A stretch of DNA of 64,000 nucleotides, taken from assembly GCA_002478115.1 (NCBI GenBank), contig DLMH01000025.1:886-64885 (forward strand), given 5' to 3'. The notes beneath the pieces are model-generated. The model was not told the DNA's origin. It saw only the letters and a program-made list of their open reading frames with translations, and made no database searches. The DNA is from Candidatus Acidiferrum typicum. GTDB taxonomy: Bacteria; Acidobacteriota; Terriglobia; Acidiferrales; UBA7541. The stretch's first letter is position 1. Each line of letters begins with the position of its first letter. Position numbers and translations under genes: made by a program. Of this stretch, positions 17,597 to 26,664 are shown in pieces.

Positions 17597-18745
17597 TTGC
17601 GGCGACTTTTCCTAACAATCCTGTTCTTCCTCGCTTCGGCGGCTGGTCCCATCGCGGCCCACCCGCAATCCTCGGCCAACGATAAGCCCTCCACCTGCGA
17701 CTCGCTTCGCGCCTCAAAATCCAAAGTCTACGGCTTCCATCCCGCCCAATTAAACGAATCCCAGATTGAAGCCAAGGGCAAGGAACTTGACGCCTTCTGG
17801 AAGCAGGTCCAGGCCGCGGGCCCCGAAGGCGCAGCTTGCCTGAAAATCATGCTCGCCGCGGAAACCACCGACCACAATTTCCAATTCGATGCCGGCGAAG
17901 TCCTCTATCAGATGGACCCCTCGCCCGACTCCCTCAAGATCGTGCGCGACGCCATCGCCCAGGCCGATTTCCAGGAAACCGATCCCGCCAATTATCTTTC
18001 TCTGGCCCTCGCGCTTTCTCAGCAAGGCGTGGACATTCAGCCGCTCGCCGCACGCCTTCTCCGCTATCCCAACGCCACCATACATATCTCCGAGCACGCC
18101 CTCGATCTTGATGCGGACACCGCTGCTCTCTTTCTCTACGGCAGCATGCCCGCCGCGCAAGCCACCAACGCCTTGATTTCTGAATTGCAGGCCCCCGAAC
18201 TCTTCGTGCGCTCCGCCGCCGCCCACCTCCTCGCCGAACAACTCACCGAGGATGCCTTCCGCACCCTCAGCCGCTGGGACGGCGTGGACATGATCGAGGA
18301 AGAGTATCGCCGCAACGACATTCACACGGTTCTGAAATATCAGCCGCCCGATCCGGCCGATCTCGCACAACCTAAATTCACCCGCGAGCAGGTTTTGAAA
18401 GTCATTGCCGCCCTGCCCCACACCCGAAAGGAATTCGACGACGTGATGAGCACGAGCGGCGCCGCCTTTGACAAAAAACTCCACGACGCGAACCTCACGC
18501 AAGAGCAGCTCACCAATGCCGTGGCCGACAGCGAACCCATCTACGGTATCGCCGATCACACTTCTTTCCTCAACAGCGCCGTGGCCACCCTCCTTTCCGA
18601 GGACTTCAAAACCCTCCAGGGCGCCCGCCGCAAAGCCCTCTTCAACGTCTCCGATGAAAGCCTTGAAGAATATCTGGCCTTCACCCAATTAATGATCCGC
18701 CTCATCAACAAGCTCGATTTGTACAAGGACTATCGCGCGCACTAA
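17597..18745 (+). CDS. Secreted helical-repeat protein (hypothetical)
   Basis: 382 residues from a TTG start. The TTG is chosen because it directly opens a good signal peptide (MRRLFLTILFFLASAAGPIA, cleavage near AHPQ) and is preceded by GAGG. The mature part is alanine-rich and helical, with stretches such as LISELQAPELFVRSAAAHLLAEQ that look like HEAT/armadillo-type repeats. No catalytic motif is visible. It may be the first gene of the operon leading to the solute-binding protein and two-component pair, 57 bases before the next gene. Confidence 0.65.
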   Translation: MRRLFLTILFFLASAAGPIAAHPQSSANDKPSTCDSLRASKSKVYGFHPAQLNESQIEAKGKELDAFWKQVQAAGPEGAACLKIMLAAETTDHNFQFDAGEVLYQMDPSPDSLKIVRDAIAQADFQETDPANYLSLALALSQQGVDIQPLAARLLRYPNATIHISEHALDLDADTAALFLYGSMPAAQATNALISELQAPELFVRSAAAHLLAEQLTEDAFRTLSRWDGVDMIEEEYRRNDIHTVLKYQPPDPADLAQPKFTREQVLKVIAALPHTRKEFDDVMSTSGAAFDKKLHDANLTQEQLTNAVADSEPIYGIADHTSFLNSAVATLLSEDFKTLQGARRKALFNVSDESLEEYLAFTQLMIRLINKLDLYKDYRAH

Positions 18746-18802
18746 GGCTTCAGCGAACACACAGCGCAAGGCAGCCGCGTGTTATCATCCTCTTAGAACG
18801 CC

Positions 18803-19816
18803 GTGCTCCCAAGATCTGAGAACTCTCGCTTTCGCCCGTTTCGCTTCTTCCTCGCGCTGCTTATTCTTTGTTTTGTTTCCCTGCCGCCAATCATGCCCGC
18901 CGATTCCAATTCGCTCGATGATGCCGCGCGTCAACTCGCGGACCGCATCGCCGCCATCCCCAATCTTCACGGCCCCCTGCGCCTGGAGTTTCACGCCGAC
19001 GCGAGTCTCGCCGCCGATTCCACCTGGCAGGACACCCTGCGCCAGGAACTCGAGAAACGCCGCTTGACCATCACCGAAGAGCCGAGCGCTCTCCTCCTGA
19101 AAGTGGGCGCGGTCGAGACCCCTACCCAACTGGTGCTCACTGCCAGCGCCCGCATTGGCGATCGCGACGATGTGCGCATCGTCGCCGTAACGCGCGCCGC
19201 TTTCACCGCCCCCGCGCTTGCCGTTGCACCCGTGCGCATCGCGCGCCAGCTTGTGTACGAAAGTTCCGACCGCATCTTGGACGCCTCCGCACTCGGCACC
19301 GCCGCCGAAGGTGGCCTGGCCGTCCTCCTCTATCGCAACGAGGACCTCGTCGCCCTGCGCCTCGACTCCAGCGGCGCCGACAAACAAACCATCTCCCTCG
19401 CCGCCGCGAATCTCCACGCCTCGCGCGATCCACGCGCCGAACTCACGGACAAGGGCGCCACCGCTGAAGTGCTTCTCCCCGGAAAGCTCTGCGAATTCAA
19501 TTGGGTCGCTGGCGAGGAACCCAGGTGCCGCGCAAAAAAAACCGAATGGCGCACCGCCACCGTGCTCACCTCTCCTTGCGACGCCAGCGACTGGAAGCTC
19601 GAAGCCAGGGGCGATGACTGGTCCTCCGCCGATCTCCTCCAAATCGTCCCGGACGCCGCCGCGCGTGCCGGCAGCGTTGCACTGTTTAACGAATTCCCCG
19701 GACCGATTCTCAGCATCAATGGCGAACGGGATCCCGTCAGCGCGCTGATTGTGGCCCGCAATTTGCATACAGGAAATTATGAGGTTTACAAAATCACCCT
19801 GGTTTGCGGGAATTAG
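18803..19816 (+). CDS. Secreted protein of unknown function
   Basis: 337 residues from a GTG start. A basic N-terminus (RFRPFRFF) and a hydrophobic core LALLILCFVSLPPI form a signal peptide or anchor. The remainder alternates strands and helices without recognised motifs; residues 35-150 resemble a LpoB/TolB-N-like alpha/beta layout, but this is only an impression. Its 3' end overlaps the start of the solute-binding protein gene by 38 bases, which strongly suggests co-translation and a shared role with it. Confidence 0.65.
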   Translation: MLPRSENSRFRPFRFFLALLILCFVSLPPIMPADSNSLDDAARQLADRIAAIPNLHGPLRLEFHADASLAADSTWQDTLRQELEKRRLTITEEPSALLLKVGAVETPTQLVLTASARIGDRDDVRIVAVTRAAFTAPALAVAPVRIARQLVYESSDRILDASALGTAAEGGLAVLLYRNEDLVALRLDSSGADKQTISLAAANLHASRDPRAELTDKGATAEVLLPGKLCEFNWVAGEEPRCRAKKTEWRTATVLTSPCDASDWKLEARGDDWSSADLLQIVPDAAARAGSVALFNEFPGPILSINGERDPVSALIVARNLHTGNYEVYKITLVCGN

Positions 19817-21350
19817 CGCCGCCCTGCTCCTTCTACTCGCGGCCGCCGCGACAAGCGCCACCAAGCGCCCGCGCTACGGCGGAACCCTGCGCGTTGAATT
19901 GCTCGCGTCCAGTGCTTCCCTCGATCCGCGCGAGTGGAAAAGCGGCTCACTTTCCGCGCGCGAAGACGAAAAACTGGCCGCTCTCGTTTACGATCGCCTC
20001 GTCACTCTCGACGATTACGGAAGATTCCAGCCGGCCCTGGCAATCGAGTGGTCGCACGACGCCGCTGCGAAATATTGGCAATTCAAGCTCCGCCCCGGCG
20101 TGCGGTTTTCCGATGGCTCTCTCCTCGCCTCCGCCGATGTCGTCGCCGCCCTGCAATCCCTGCTGCCCGCGGGCTTGCAGCTCACCGCAACCGACACCGC
20201 CATCTCCATCCACTCTCCCCATCCCATCCCCGATCTGCTCGAACAACTCGCTTCCGGCCGCCATTTCATCTTTCGCGCGCTTCCCGATGACACGCTTCTC
20301 GGCACCGGCCCTTTTTACGTCGCCGAAATCAGCCCCGCTGCTCCTTACGAAGCCAATCCCCTCGCCATAAAGCCCGCGCGCCTGAAGTTTCGCGCCAATG
20401 AACAATCCTGGGCCGGCCGCCCTTTCCTCGACGCCATCGAAGTCACACTCGGCGAGCCGCCCTTGCGCCAGCTCTTCGATCTGCAGGTCGGCAAAGCCGA
20501 TGTCGTCGAAGTTGCTCCTGACCTTGTCCGCAAAGCCCGCCAGGACAATCTTCGTGTCTGGAGTTCCGCGCCCAACACGCTCCTCGCCCTGCGCTTCGAC
20601 GAAGCCCAGCCCGCCTCCGCCGACGATCATCTCCGCGAAGCCTTGGCCCTTTCCATGGACCGTGACACCATGGCCAATGTGTTGCTTCAAAAGCAAGCCG
20701 AACCCGCCCCCGCCCTTTTGCCCGACTGGCTCTCGGGATATGCTTTCCTCTTCGAGAGTCCTATGAATCTGGAACGCGCCAAGGAGATTCGCGCCGCGCT
20801 TCCGGCCAACGAAGCCGGGGGCACGGAACCGTTGCGCTTACGCGTGGATGCCGCCGGCGATTTGATGAAATTGCTTGGTGAACGCGTGGCCGTCAATGCG
20901 CGTCAAGCGAATCTGTCTGTGCAAGTTGTGACGCACTCCACAACCGCAAACGGTGGCGCGGCTCCGGTCTCGCCCGCCAATTCTTCCGTCGGTTTGCATC
21001 TCTTCGCCTGGCATTACGATTCCCTCTCGCCGCGCGCGGAACTCGAGGTTATGGTGATTCAGCTTCATTTGGAGCAGGCGCCCGAAACCACTCAATCACT
21101 CGCTGATCCCGAGCAGCGTTACGCCGAGGAGCGCCGCATCCTCGAAGATCGCCGCGTGCTTCCGCTCGTGCTCCTCCCCGAATACGTCGGCATCGCCGCG
21201 CCTGTGCGCAACTGGATGCCCGCACGCTGGGGCGAATGGCGCCTCGCCGATGTCTGGATCGAAAAAGCCGAGAGCGCTCCGGCCGCGCCGAATGGTGGTT
21301 CGTCGCCCGATAATTCTGCGGCGCCGCATGGCAAGGAAGTGCACCCATGA
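19779..21350 (+). CDS. ABC-type solute-binding protein, SBP_bac_5 family
   Basis: About 523 residues. The signal segment SPWFAGISAALLLLLAAAATSA is followed by RPRYGGTLRVELLASSASLDPR, the family's opening strand, and YDRLVTLDDYGRFQPALA. FKLRPGVRFSDGS is the signature of peptide/nickel/oligosaccharide-binding proteins. It has no lipobox Cys. No permease or ATPase genes lie beside it; instead it overlaps a histidine kinase by 4 nt (ATGA). The likely role is to present a ligand to that sensor, or to serve a distant transporter. ATG 19779 follows AGGAAAT; a longer start at 19749 is less likely. Confidence 0.85.
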   Translation: MRFTKSPWFAGISAALLLLLAAAATSATKRPRYGGTLRVELLASSASLDPREWKSGSLSAREDEKLAALVYDRLVTLDDYGRFQPALAIEWSHDAAAKYWQFKLRPGVRFSDGSLLASADVVAALQSLLPAGLQLTATDTAISIHSPHPIPDLLEQLASGRHFIFRALPDDTLLGTGPFYVAEISPAAPYEANPLAIKPARLKFRANEQSWAGRPFLDAIEVTLGEPPLRQLFDLQVGKADVVEVAPDLVRKARQDNLRVWSSAPNTLLALRFDEAQPASADDHLREALALSMDRDTMANVLLQKQAEPAPALLPDWLSGYAFLFESPMNLERAKEIRAALPANEAGGTEPLRLRVDAAGDLMKLLGERVAVNARQANLSVQVVTHSTTANGGAAPVSPANSSVGLHLFAWHYDSLSPRAELEVMVIQLHLEQAPETTQSLADPEQRYAEERRILEDRRVLPLVLLPEYVGIAAPVRNWMPARWGEWRLADVWIEKAESAPAAPNGGSSPDNSAAPHGKEVHP

Positions 21351-23209
21351 GTTTTCGCAGCAAAGTCTTCGCCATTTTCCTGATCACCGTGCTGGCTTCG
21401 GTTTCCCTCGTCGCCTACGGCGTGAGCTATTACACCCAACGCTCCTTCGAAGCCATGGACTCGCAGCGCTCCGAAGCCCTGGTTGCCCAATTCAACAAGG
21501 AATTTGCCCAGCGCGGCGAAGTCGTCGTCCAGCAGGTGGAGAACATCACCAACGCCGATGTCACCGTGCGCATGGCTCTCGATTTGGCGCGCCCCAGCGC
21601 CGATGCTTCGCTCTATGTCCATGACGCCAACGGCGCCGCCCAGGAGCACGGCCTGAACTTCGTCGAATTTGTGAACACCGACGGCACCCTGATCTCCTCG
21701 GCGCAATATCCCGCGCGCGTCGGCTACAAAAATGACTGGGTCACCAACGTCAAGGATTGGCGCGGGTCGCCCGCCTTCCTCAAAAAGGAAGAATTGCCCG
21801 ATGGCGTCGAGCTTTCCCTGACGGCCGTGCGCACCCAGTCTGTTGGCGACCGCAATCTCTATGTCATCGGCGGCCGCCGCCTGGACCAGAATTTCCTTGC
21901 CTCCCTCGTGCTCCCTTCCGGCACGCGCGCCCTGCTTTATCGCAATCTCGAAGCGAATTTCGTTCCCACGGCGCTCGCCGACGCCTCCGGCCCCGTCCCG
22001 CAGGCCGACTTACTCCAGCCGCTCATCGAGCAGGTGCAGAAACAATCCACCCCGCAAACTCTCATCAAGACCATCGACTGGACCTCAGACCCCGCTTCCT
22101 CCGAAACCTTTCACGCCATGCCCCTCACCGGCCGCAATGGCGAAGTGCTCGGCGTGCTCCTGCTTGGCAGTTCGCGCAAGGAATTGGTCACCCTGCGCCG
22201 CGAAATCCTGAAGACCGCCGCGCTCGTTGCCCTCGCCGCTCTTCTCATCGGCCTGCTCCTAAGCTGGTGGGTCTCCCGGCGCATCACACGCCCCGTCGAA
22301 GAGCTCGCCAATGGCGCTCGCGATGTTGCCTCCGGCCGCTGGGACACCCACATCGACGTCAAGGGCAGCGACGAAATCGGCCAGCTCGCCGCCGCGTTCA
22401 ACGACATGACCAAAACCCTCGCCTCGCAAAAGGAAAAGCTGGTGCAGACCGAGCGCGTCGCCGCATGGCGCGAACTCGCCCGCCGCCTGGCTCACGAATT
22501 GCGCAACCCGCTCTTCCCCCTGCAAATCACCGTCGAAAATCTCCAGCGCGCCCGCCAGCTTGGCCCGCAGCAGTTTCAGGAAGTCTTCAGCGAAGCCACC
22601 GCCACCCTTAAAGCCGAACTTGCCAATCTCAATAGCATCGTCGGCCGCTTCAGCGATTTCTCCAAAATGCCCGCCCCGCAATTCACCAGGGTGAATGTCA
22701 ACGAAGTGCTGCGCAACGCCGTGCGTCTCTTCGAACCGCAATTCACCGCTGTCGGCAAACCTTCTATCGCCACAGAATTTTTCCTCAGCGATTCGCTGCC
22801 GGAAATTGACGCCGATCCCGATCTCCTCCACCGCGCGTTTCAGAATCTCGTTCTCAATGCTCTTGACGCCATGCCCGCCGGCGGCACCATCACATTAAAG
22901 AGCAGCGATGCCGGCGAATCCGTGCGCATCGAAGTGGCCGACACCGGCAAAGGTCTTACGCCCGAAGAGTGTTCGCGCCTCTTCACGCCCTACTACACGA
23001 CCAAGCAGCTCGGCACGGGCCTCGGCCTGGCCATCGTGCAATCCGTCGTGAGTGATCATCACGGCTCGATTTCCGTTTCCAGCGAGGAAGGGCGCGGCGC
23101 GGCGTTCCGCATCGATTTGCCCAAGCGCCAGTCAGGCGTTGTCGTCAAGTCCAGGGAAGACTCCGCCTCACATGAAGCCGAGTCCACCCCAGTCGCCGCC
23201 TCCGACTAA
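21347..23209 (+). CDS. Sensor histidine kinase, NtrY-like
   Basis: 620 residues. A membrane helix at about 7-28, an extracytoplasmic sensor region to about 285, a second helix (TAALVALAALLIGLLLSWWV) and a HAMP domain (RRITRPVEELANGARDVASG). Then a dimerisation/phosphoacceptor helix with His in RRLAHELRNPLFPLQ (about residue 385) and a GHKL ATPase with N box NLVLNALDAM, G1 DTGKGL and G2 GTGLGLAIV. The H box fits the NtrY/HisKA subtype. It overlaps the solute-binding protein gene and precedes an NtrC-like activator, its presumed phosphorylation target. Confidence 0.93.
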   Translation: MSFRSKVFAIFLITVLASVSLVAYGVSYYTQRSFEAMDSQRSEALVAQFNKEFAQRGEVVVQQVENITNADVTVRMALDLARPSADASLYVHDANGAAQEHGLNFVEFVNTDGTLISSAQYPARVGYKNDWVTNVKDWRGSPAFLKKEELPDGVELSLTAVRTQSVGDRNLYVIGGRRLDQNFLASLVLPSGTRALLYRNLEANFVPTALADASGPVPQADLLQPLIEQVQKQSTPQTLIKTIDWTSDPASSETFHAMPLTGRNGEVLGVLLLGSSRKELVTLRREILKTAALVALAALLIGLLLSWWVSRRITRPVEELANGARDVASGRWDTHIDVKGSDEIGQLAAAFNDMTKTLASQKEKLVQTERVAAWRELARRLAHELRNPLFPLQITVENLQRARQLGPQQFQEVFSEATATLKAELANLNSIVGRFSDFSKMPAPQFTRVNVNEVLRNAVRLFEPQFTAVGKPSIATEFFLSDSLPEIDADPDLLHRAFQNLVLNALDAMPAGGTITLKSSDAGESVRIEVADTGKGLTPEECSRLFTPYYTTKQLGTGLGLAIVQSVVSDHHGSISVSSEEGRGAAFRIDLPKRQSGVVVKSREDSASHEAESTPVAASD

Positions 23210-23448
23210 AGGGTTTTGTAGTGGCCGGTCTTTAGACCGGTTCTTGGGTTTCTCTTTGGTTTTGTGGCACAGGCACTCCTGCCTGTGCTCTTGGGGTTTT
23301 CTGGCTTTTGTAGCGGCCGCTTTCTGAAGCGGGCGCTTTTCTCTTGGGTTTCTCTCGGGTTTGTAGGGGCGCAGGACTCCTGCGCCCCATGTCCGCAAGA
23401 TCTGCAATTTCGCCGGCGCTTTTCGATCTACCGGCCCAAAGGACTCCC
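23210..23448. repeat. Four consecutive intergenic palindromes
   Basis: Between the kinase and its response regulator lie four different hairpins separated by similar TTGGGTTTCTCT-like linkers. They are CCGGTCTTTAGACCGG at 23225-23240, CACAGGCACTCCTGCCTGTG at 23268-23287, an imperfect GCGGCCGCTT/AAGCGGGCGC stem at 23313-23336, and a 10-bp GGGGCGCAGG/CCTGCGCCCC stem at 23366-23388. They sit inside an operon and could fold in the mRNA. Confidence 0.75.
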
Positions 23449-24834
23449 GTGCCACGCAAAGCCCATCTCCTCCTGATCGACGACGACGCCAACACCCTCG
23501 CCTCCCTCGCCCGCGCCTTTCGCCTCGCCGGACATGAGGCCACCGTCTGCGACAACGCCCTCCGCGCCGCCGAACTCATCCAAAACGAGCGCTTCGATCT
23601 CATCCTTTCCGACGTGGTCATGCCCGGTAAAAGCGGCCTCGAACTCCTCGAAGAACTGAAAAAATCCGGCCTGCAAACCCCCATCGTCCTGATCTCCGGC
23701 CAAGCCAATATCGAAATGGCCGTGAAGGCCACGCGCCTTGGCGCTCTCGATTTCCTCGAAAAGCCTCTCACCACCGATAAGCTGCTGGTCACCGTCGAAA
23801 ACGCGTTGCGCCTCTCCCGCCTCGAAGACGAAAACCGCGAACTCCGACACCGGCTCGGCAAGCACGAACTCGTCGGCTCCGGCCCCGCCATGAAAAAACT
23901 CCTCGCGCAAATCGAGCGCGTTGCCGCCAGCGAAACCCGCGTCTGCATCCTTGGCGAAACAGGCACCGGCAAGGAACTCGTGGCCCGCGCCATTCACGAA
24001 AAATCCCCGCGTCACGAAAACGCTTTCATCACCCTTAATTGCGCCGCCGTTCCCGCCGAACTCATCGAATCGGAGCTGTTCGGCCACGAAAAAGGCGCCT
24101 TCACGGGCGCCGCCGGACGCCACACCGGAAAATTCGAGCAAGCCGAAGGCGGCACACTCTTCCTCGATGAAATCGGCGACATGCCCCTGGCCATGCAGGC
24201 CAAACTTCTTCGCGTCCTCGAAGAAGGCGAAGTTGAGCGTGTCGGCGGCGACAAGCCCATCAAGGTCAATGTGCGCGCCATCGTCGCCACGCACCGAAAT
24301 CTCGACGAACTCGTCAAAAAGAACGAGTTTCGCAGCGATCTCTACCACCGTGTCTACGTCTTTCCCCTGACCCTGCCTCCTCTTCGCGAGCGCCCCGAGG
24401 ATTTTCCAGACCTGATCACCCATTTCGCTCGCCAGGTCGCCGCGCAAAATGGCTGGAAAGAAAAACTGTTCGCGCCAGAAGCCATCGCCGAATTGCTCCG
24501 CTACTCCTGGCCCGGCAACGTCCGCGAGTTGCGCAACATCGTTGAGCGCCTCGTCCTCCTCGCCACCGAAGACACCGTCACGCCGGACGACGTCCGCCTC
24601 ACCCTGCCCGCCGCCGAATCCTCCACCGCCCCCGCTGCAAATGCCGACGCCGCGCAGGGCACTCTCGTCGAACGCACCGAAGCCTTCGAGCGCGAAACCC
24701 TTCTCGCCGAAATCCGCCGCCACAATTTCCATATGACCAACGTAGCCCGCGCCCTCGGCCTCGAACGCAGCCACCTCTACAAAAAGTGCCAGCAACTCGG
24801 TATAGATCTCCACTCCCTCCGCAAACCCGAGTAA
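23449..24834 (+). CDS. NtrC-family sigma-54 response regulator
   Basis: About 461 residues. Receiver domain 1-120 (LLLIDDDANT, phospho-Asp in LILSDVVMPG, Lys in FLEKPLT). AAA+ domain with Walker A GETGTGKE, the sigma-54-contacting loop GAFTGA, Walker B GGTLFLDEIGD and the R-finger region FRSDLYHRV. A Fis-type helix-turn-helix closes it (MTNVARALGLERSHLYKK). All motifs for ATP-driven open-complex formation are intact. The GTG at 23449 follows AAAGGA; earlier in-frame starts would run through a palindromic repeat and give an unlike N-terminus. It is the output partner of the kinase upstream. Confidence 0.93.
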   Translation: MPRKAHLLLIDDDANTLASLARAFRLAGHEATVCDNALRAAELIQNERFDLILSDVVMPGKSGLELLEELKKSGLQTPIVLISGQANIEMAVKATRLGALDFLEKPLTTDKLLVTVENALRLSRLEDENRELRHRLGKHELVGSGPAMKKLLAQIERVAASETRVCILGETGTGKELVARAIHEKSPRHENAFITLNCAAVPAELIESELFGHEKGAFTGAAGRHTGKFEQAEGGTLFLDEIGDMPLAMQAKLLRVLEEGEVERVGGDKPIKVNVRAIVATHRNLDELVKKNEFRSDLYHRVYVFPLTLPPLRERPEDFPDLITHFARQVAAQNGWKEKLFAPEAIAELLRYSWPGNVRELRNIVERLVLLATEDTVTPDDVRLTLPAAESSTAPAANADAAQGTLVERTEAFERETLLAEIRRHNFHMTNVARALGLERSHLYKKCQQLGIDLHSLRKPE

Positions 24835-24848
24835 CACCGCACCACGCT

Positions 24849-24900
24849 GTGGCACAGTCACTCCTGTTTACCCTGAGCCTCGAAGGGACCGTGCTCTTGG
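24849..24900 (+). repeat. Palindrome of the CACAG..CTGTG type, disrupted
   Basis: Starts like the 14535 and 23268 copies (GTGGCACAGTCACTCCTG) and ends with the same GTGCTCTTGGG tail. Between them is an extra TTTACCCTGAGCCTCGAAGG-like segment, so the right arm is broken. The extra piece resembles the CCTGAG...CGAAGG words of the 37937/58939 repeat. Confidence 0.55.
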
Positions 24901-24941
24901 GCTGCATTTGTCGTGACCGATCCCGCCCCGCGTGCCACGTC

Positions 24942-24977
24942 AAAAAAAAAACACCGTGGCGCATCGCGCCACGGTGT
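24942..24977 (-). terminator. Rho-independent terminator
   Basis: A perfect 12-bp stem (ACACCGTGGCGC / GCGCCACGGTGT, loop of three, 24951-24977) followed on the minus strand by nine T residues (24950-24942). It lies about 30 bases past the stop of the minus-strand gene 25008-25469 and must end its transcript. Confidence 0.92.
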
Positions 24978-25007
24978 CGGGTACTTTCGACGAATTCTAC
25001 CGCCTGT

Positions 25008-25469
25008 TTACCTGTGCGATTCCACCCAGTGAATCGCTTCTTCCACATGATGGTGCGCCTTGTCAATGTGACCCAGCGCCCGCTCTTGCAGGCCCTCCGC
25101 AAACCGGTTGTCCTCTTCCTTCGCAATATCCGCATGTGCCTTGTTCAAAAGCTCCAACGCGCGATGCAACCGCCCGGGCCAGTCCATGTGGGAATCAACG
25201 GGCGGGTGATCGTTCAGGTCCTTTCCGTCGTCGATCGAAGCCTTCTTGATTTCTCTGATGGCCTCATCGATTTCATGGATGGCGTCCTCTTCTTCGTGGC
25301 GTAGGTGACCCCCGTCGGGGCGCTCCAGATGAGCGCGCGCATGGCGCAAATCGGTCAGTGCGTGCAGATACGCGGGGTGCCGGCCCTGGGCAAACGTATT
25401 GCTGGCACCGAGCGCAAAAAATAGCGCGAATACCATAGCTGGAATGAAAATTCTGGCAACAGCTTTCAT
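25008..25469 (-). CDS. Secreted His-rich helical protein (hypothetical)
   Basis: 153 residues. The start MKAVARIFIPAMVFALFFAL forms a clear signal peptide cut near TFAQ-G. The mature part is all helical, charged and rich in His, with HARAHLERPDGGHLRHEEED, DNDHPPVDSH-like and HIDKAHHHVEEAIH stretches spaced as if on helix faces. It could bind metal (a four-helix bundle), but no known motif is present. GGAGAAAT precedes the ATG at 25469. It is a single-gene transcript with a strong terminator. Confidence 0.7.
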   Translation of the reverse strand: MKAVARIFIPAMVFALFFALGASNTFAQGRHPAYLHALTDLRHARAHLERPDGGHLRHEEEDAIHEIDEAIREIKKASIDDGKDLNDHPPVDSHMDWPGRLHRALELLNKAHADIAKEEDNRFAEGLQERALGHIDKAHHHVEEAIHWVESHR

Positions 25470-25902
25470 GGATTTGATTTCTCCTGGAATGAGTGTCTCT
25501 GTGCGCAGGGGTGCACCCCAAAAACACGCGGAAGCGAACCACTCCGAGCACCTTGGTCTGTTAAACACACTAGCAAAGAAAAAGTTCCTGGGCGCTCCCA
25601 TTCAGAAAGCTTGATTCCTACCTCTAACCGCCCATTCGGACAGCCCCGCGCGCACCACCTCTGGGCCACACTTAGCTTGTAATCCCGACAGCATGCCTCT
25701 GCTTTTTCCTCTCTTCCTCCGTGCCCTCTGTGTTCTTTTCTCCTTGATCTCCGTGTTACCGTCCCTCTTCGTTCTTCTCAGCGAACTTCTGCGCTCTCCG
25801 CGCCTCCTTGCCCCGAGCCGCGAGAGGTGCGTTATCTTTTCCTCTTCTTGTATTCCGGCAAATCTGTAACCCTGCCCCGCGCGTCGTGGCAGAATACAAG
25901 CG
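25470..25902. other. Gap with TC-rich dispersed repeat words
   Basis: 433 bases with no supported gene. The right half (about 25700-25860) is a pyrimidine-rich tract with words such as CCTCTGTGTTCTTTTCTCC and CCTTGCCCCGAGC..CGAG..GTGCGTTATC. The last is nearly repeated at about 28450-28480, and related AACACAGAG words occur in opposite orientation at 59121-59160. The promoter of the minus-strand gene 25008-25469 must lie in the left part. Confidence 0.5.
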
Positions 25903-26664
25903 ATGAATCCCTGGCTGATTGCTCCTCCGGCTCTTCTGGCCGGCGCCGCGGCCATGACCGCCTACGGCGCGGTGCATCCCCGCTCGCATCTTTTCGGGCC
26001 CGTCATTTCCCACACCGATGCAGCCGGGAAATTGGCACTGACCTTCGACGACGGCCCCAATCCCGCGATCACCCCGAAACTTTTGGAATTGCTGGCCAGG
26101 CACAACGCCCACGCCACTTTTTTCCTGGTTGGCAAATTTGTCCGCCAATGCCCCGATCTCGTAAAGGAACTCGCCGCCCGAGGACACGTCCTCGGGAATC
26201 ACACCGAGACCCATCCCAATCTCTTCTTCTGCGGACCGCAGGAGACGCGCGAAGAATTGCAGCGCTGCACGGACGCCGTCGAGCAGCTGGTCTGGGCCAA
26301 ACCGCGATGGTTCCGTCCGCCCTTCGGATTTCGCAGCCCCTGGCTCGGCGATATCCTCCACCAGCACGGCATGACCAACGTCACGTGGTCGCTCATCCCC
26401 GGCGACTGGCGCAGCAAGCCCGCCGACTGGCTGATTGAACGCATGAAACCCATTGCCGCTAATGCTCACGCCAATCTCCCCAAAGCCAAGTCCGGCGCCA
26501 CTTCGGGCGACATCCTTTGCCTTCACGATGGCGACCACACTCGCCTCAATGGCGACCGCGAGCACACTCTCAAGGCCCTCGAGTTTTGGCTGCCTCGCTG
26601 GCGCGACCTGGGCCTTGAATTTGTTACAATGGACGAAATCATGCGGAAGGCGGTCGAGGCCTAA
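25903..26664 (+). CDS. Polysaccharide deacetylase (NodB homology)
   Basis: 253 residues, carbohydrate esterase family 4. LTFDDGPNP (about 46) holds the catalytic base and metal Asp, HTETHPN (about 100) the zinc His pair, and RPPFGFRSP (about 141) motif 3; LHDGDH near 208 is the last motif. The N-terminus is hydrophobic (WLIAPPALLAGAAAMTA), so it is probably anchored or secreted. It would remove N- or O-acetyl groups from peptidoglycan or a surface polysaccharide. It overlaps the next gene by one base (TAATG). Confidence 0.9.
   Translation: MNPWLIAPPALLAGAAAMTAYGAVHPRSHLFGPVISHTDAAGKLALTFDDGPNPAITPKLLELLARHNAHATFFLVGKFVRQCPDLVKELAARGHVLGNHTETHPNLFFCGPQETREELQRCTDAVEQLVWAKPRWFRPPFGFRSPWLGDILHQHGMTNVTWSLIPGDWRSKPADWLIERMKPIAANAHANLPKAKSGATSGDILCLHDGDHTRLNGDREHTLKALEFWLPRWRDLGLEFVTMDEIMRKAVEA

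Noticed and set aside
23428..24861. 477-codon minus-strand frame opposite the NtrC-like regulator
   Set aside because: Shadow of the regulator gene, whose motifs are all intact.
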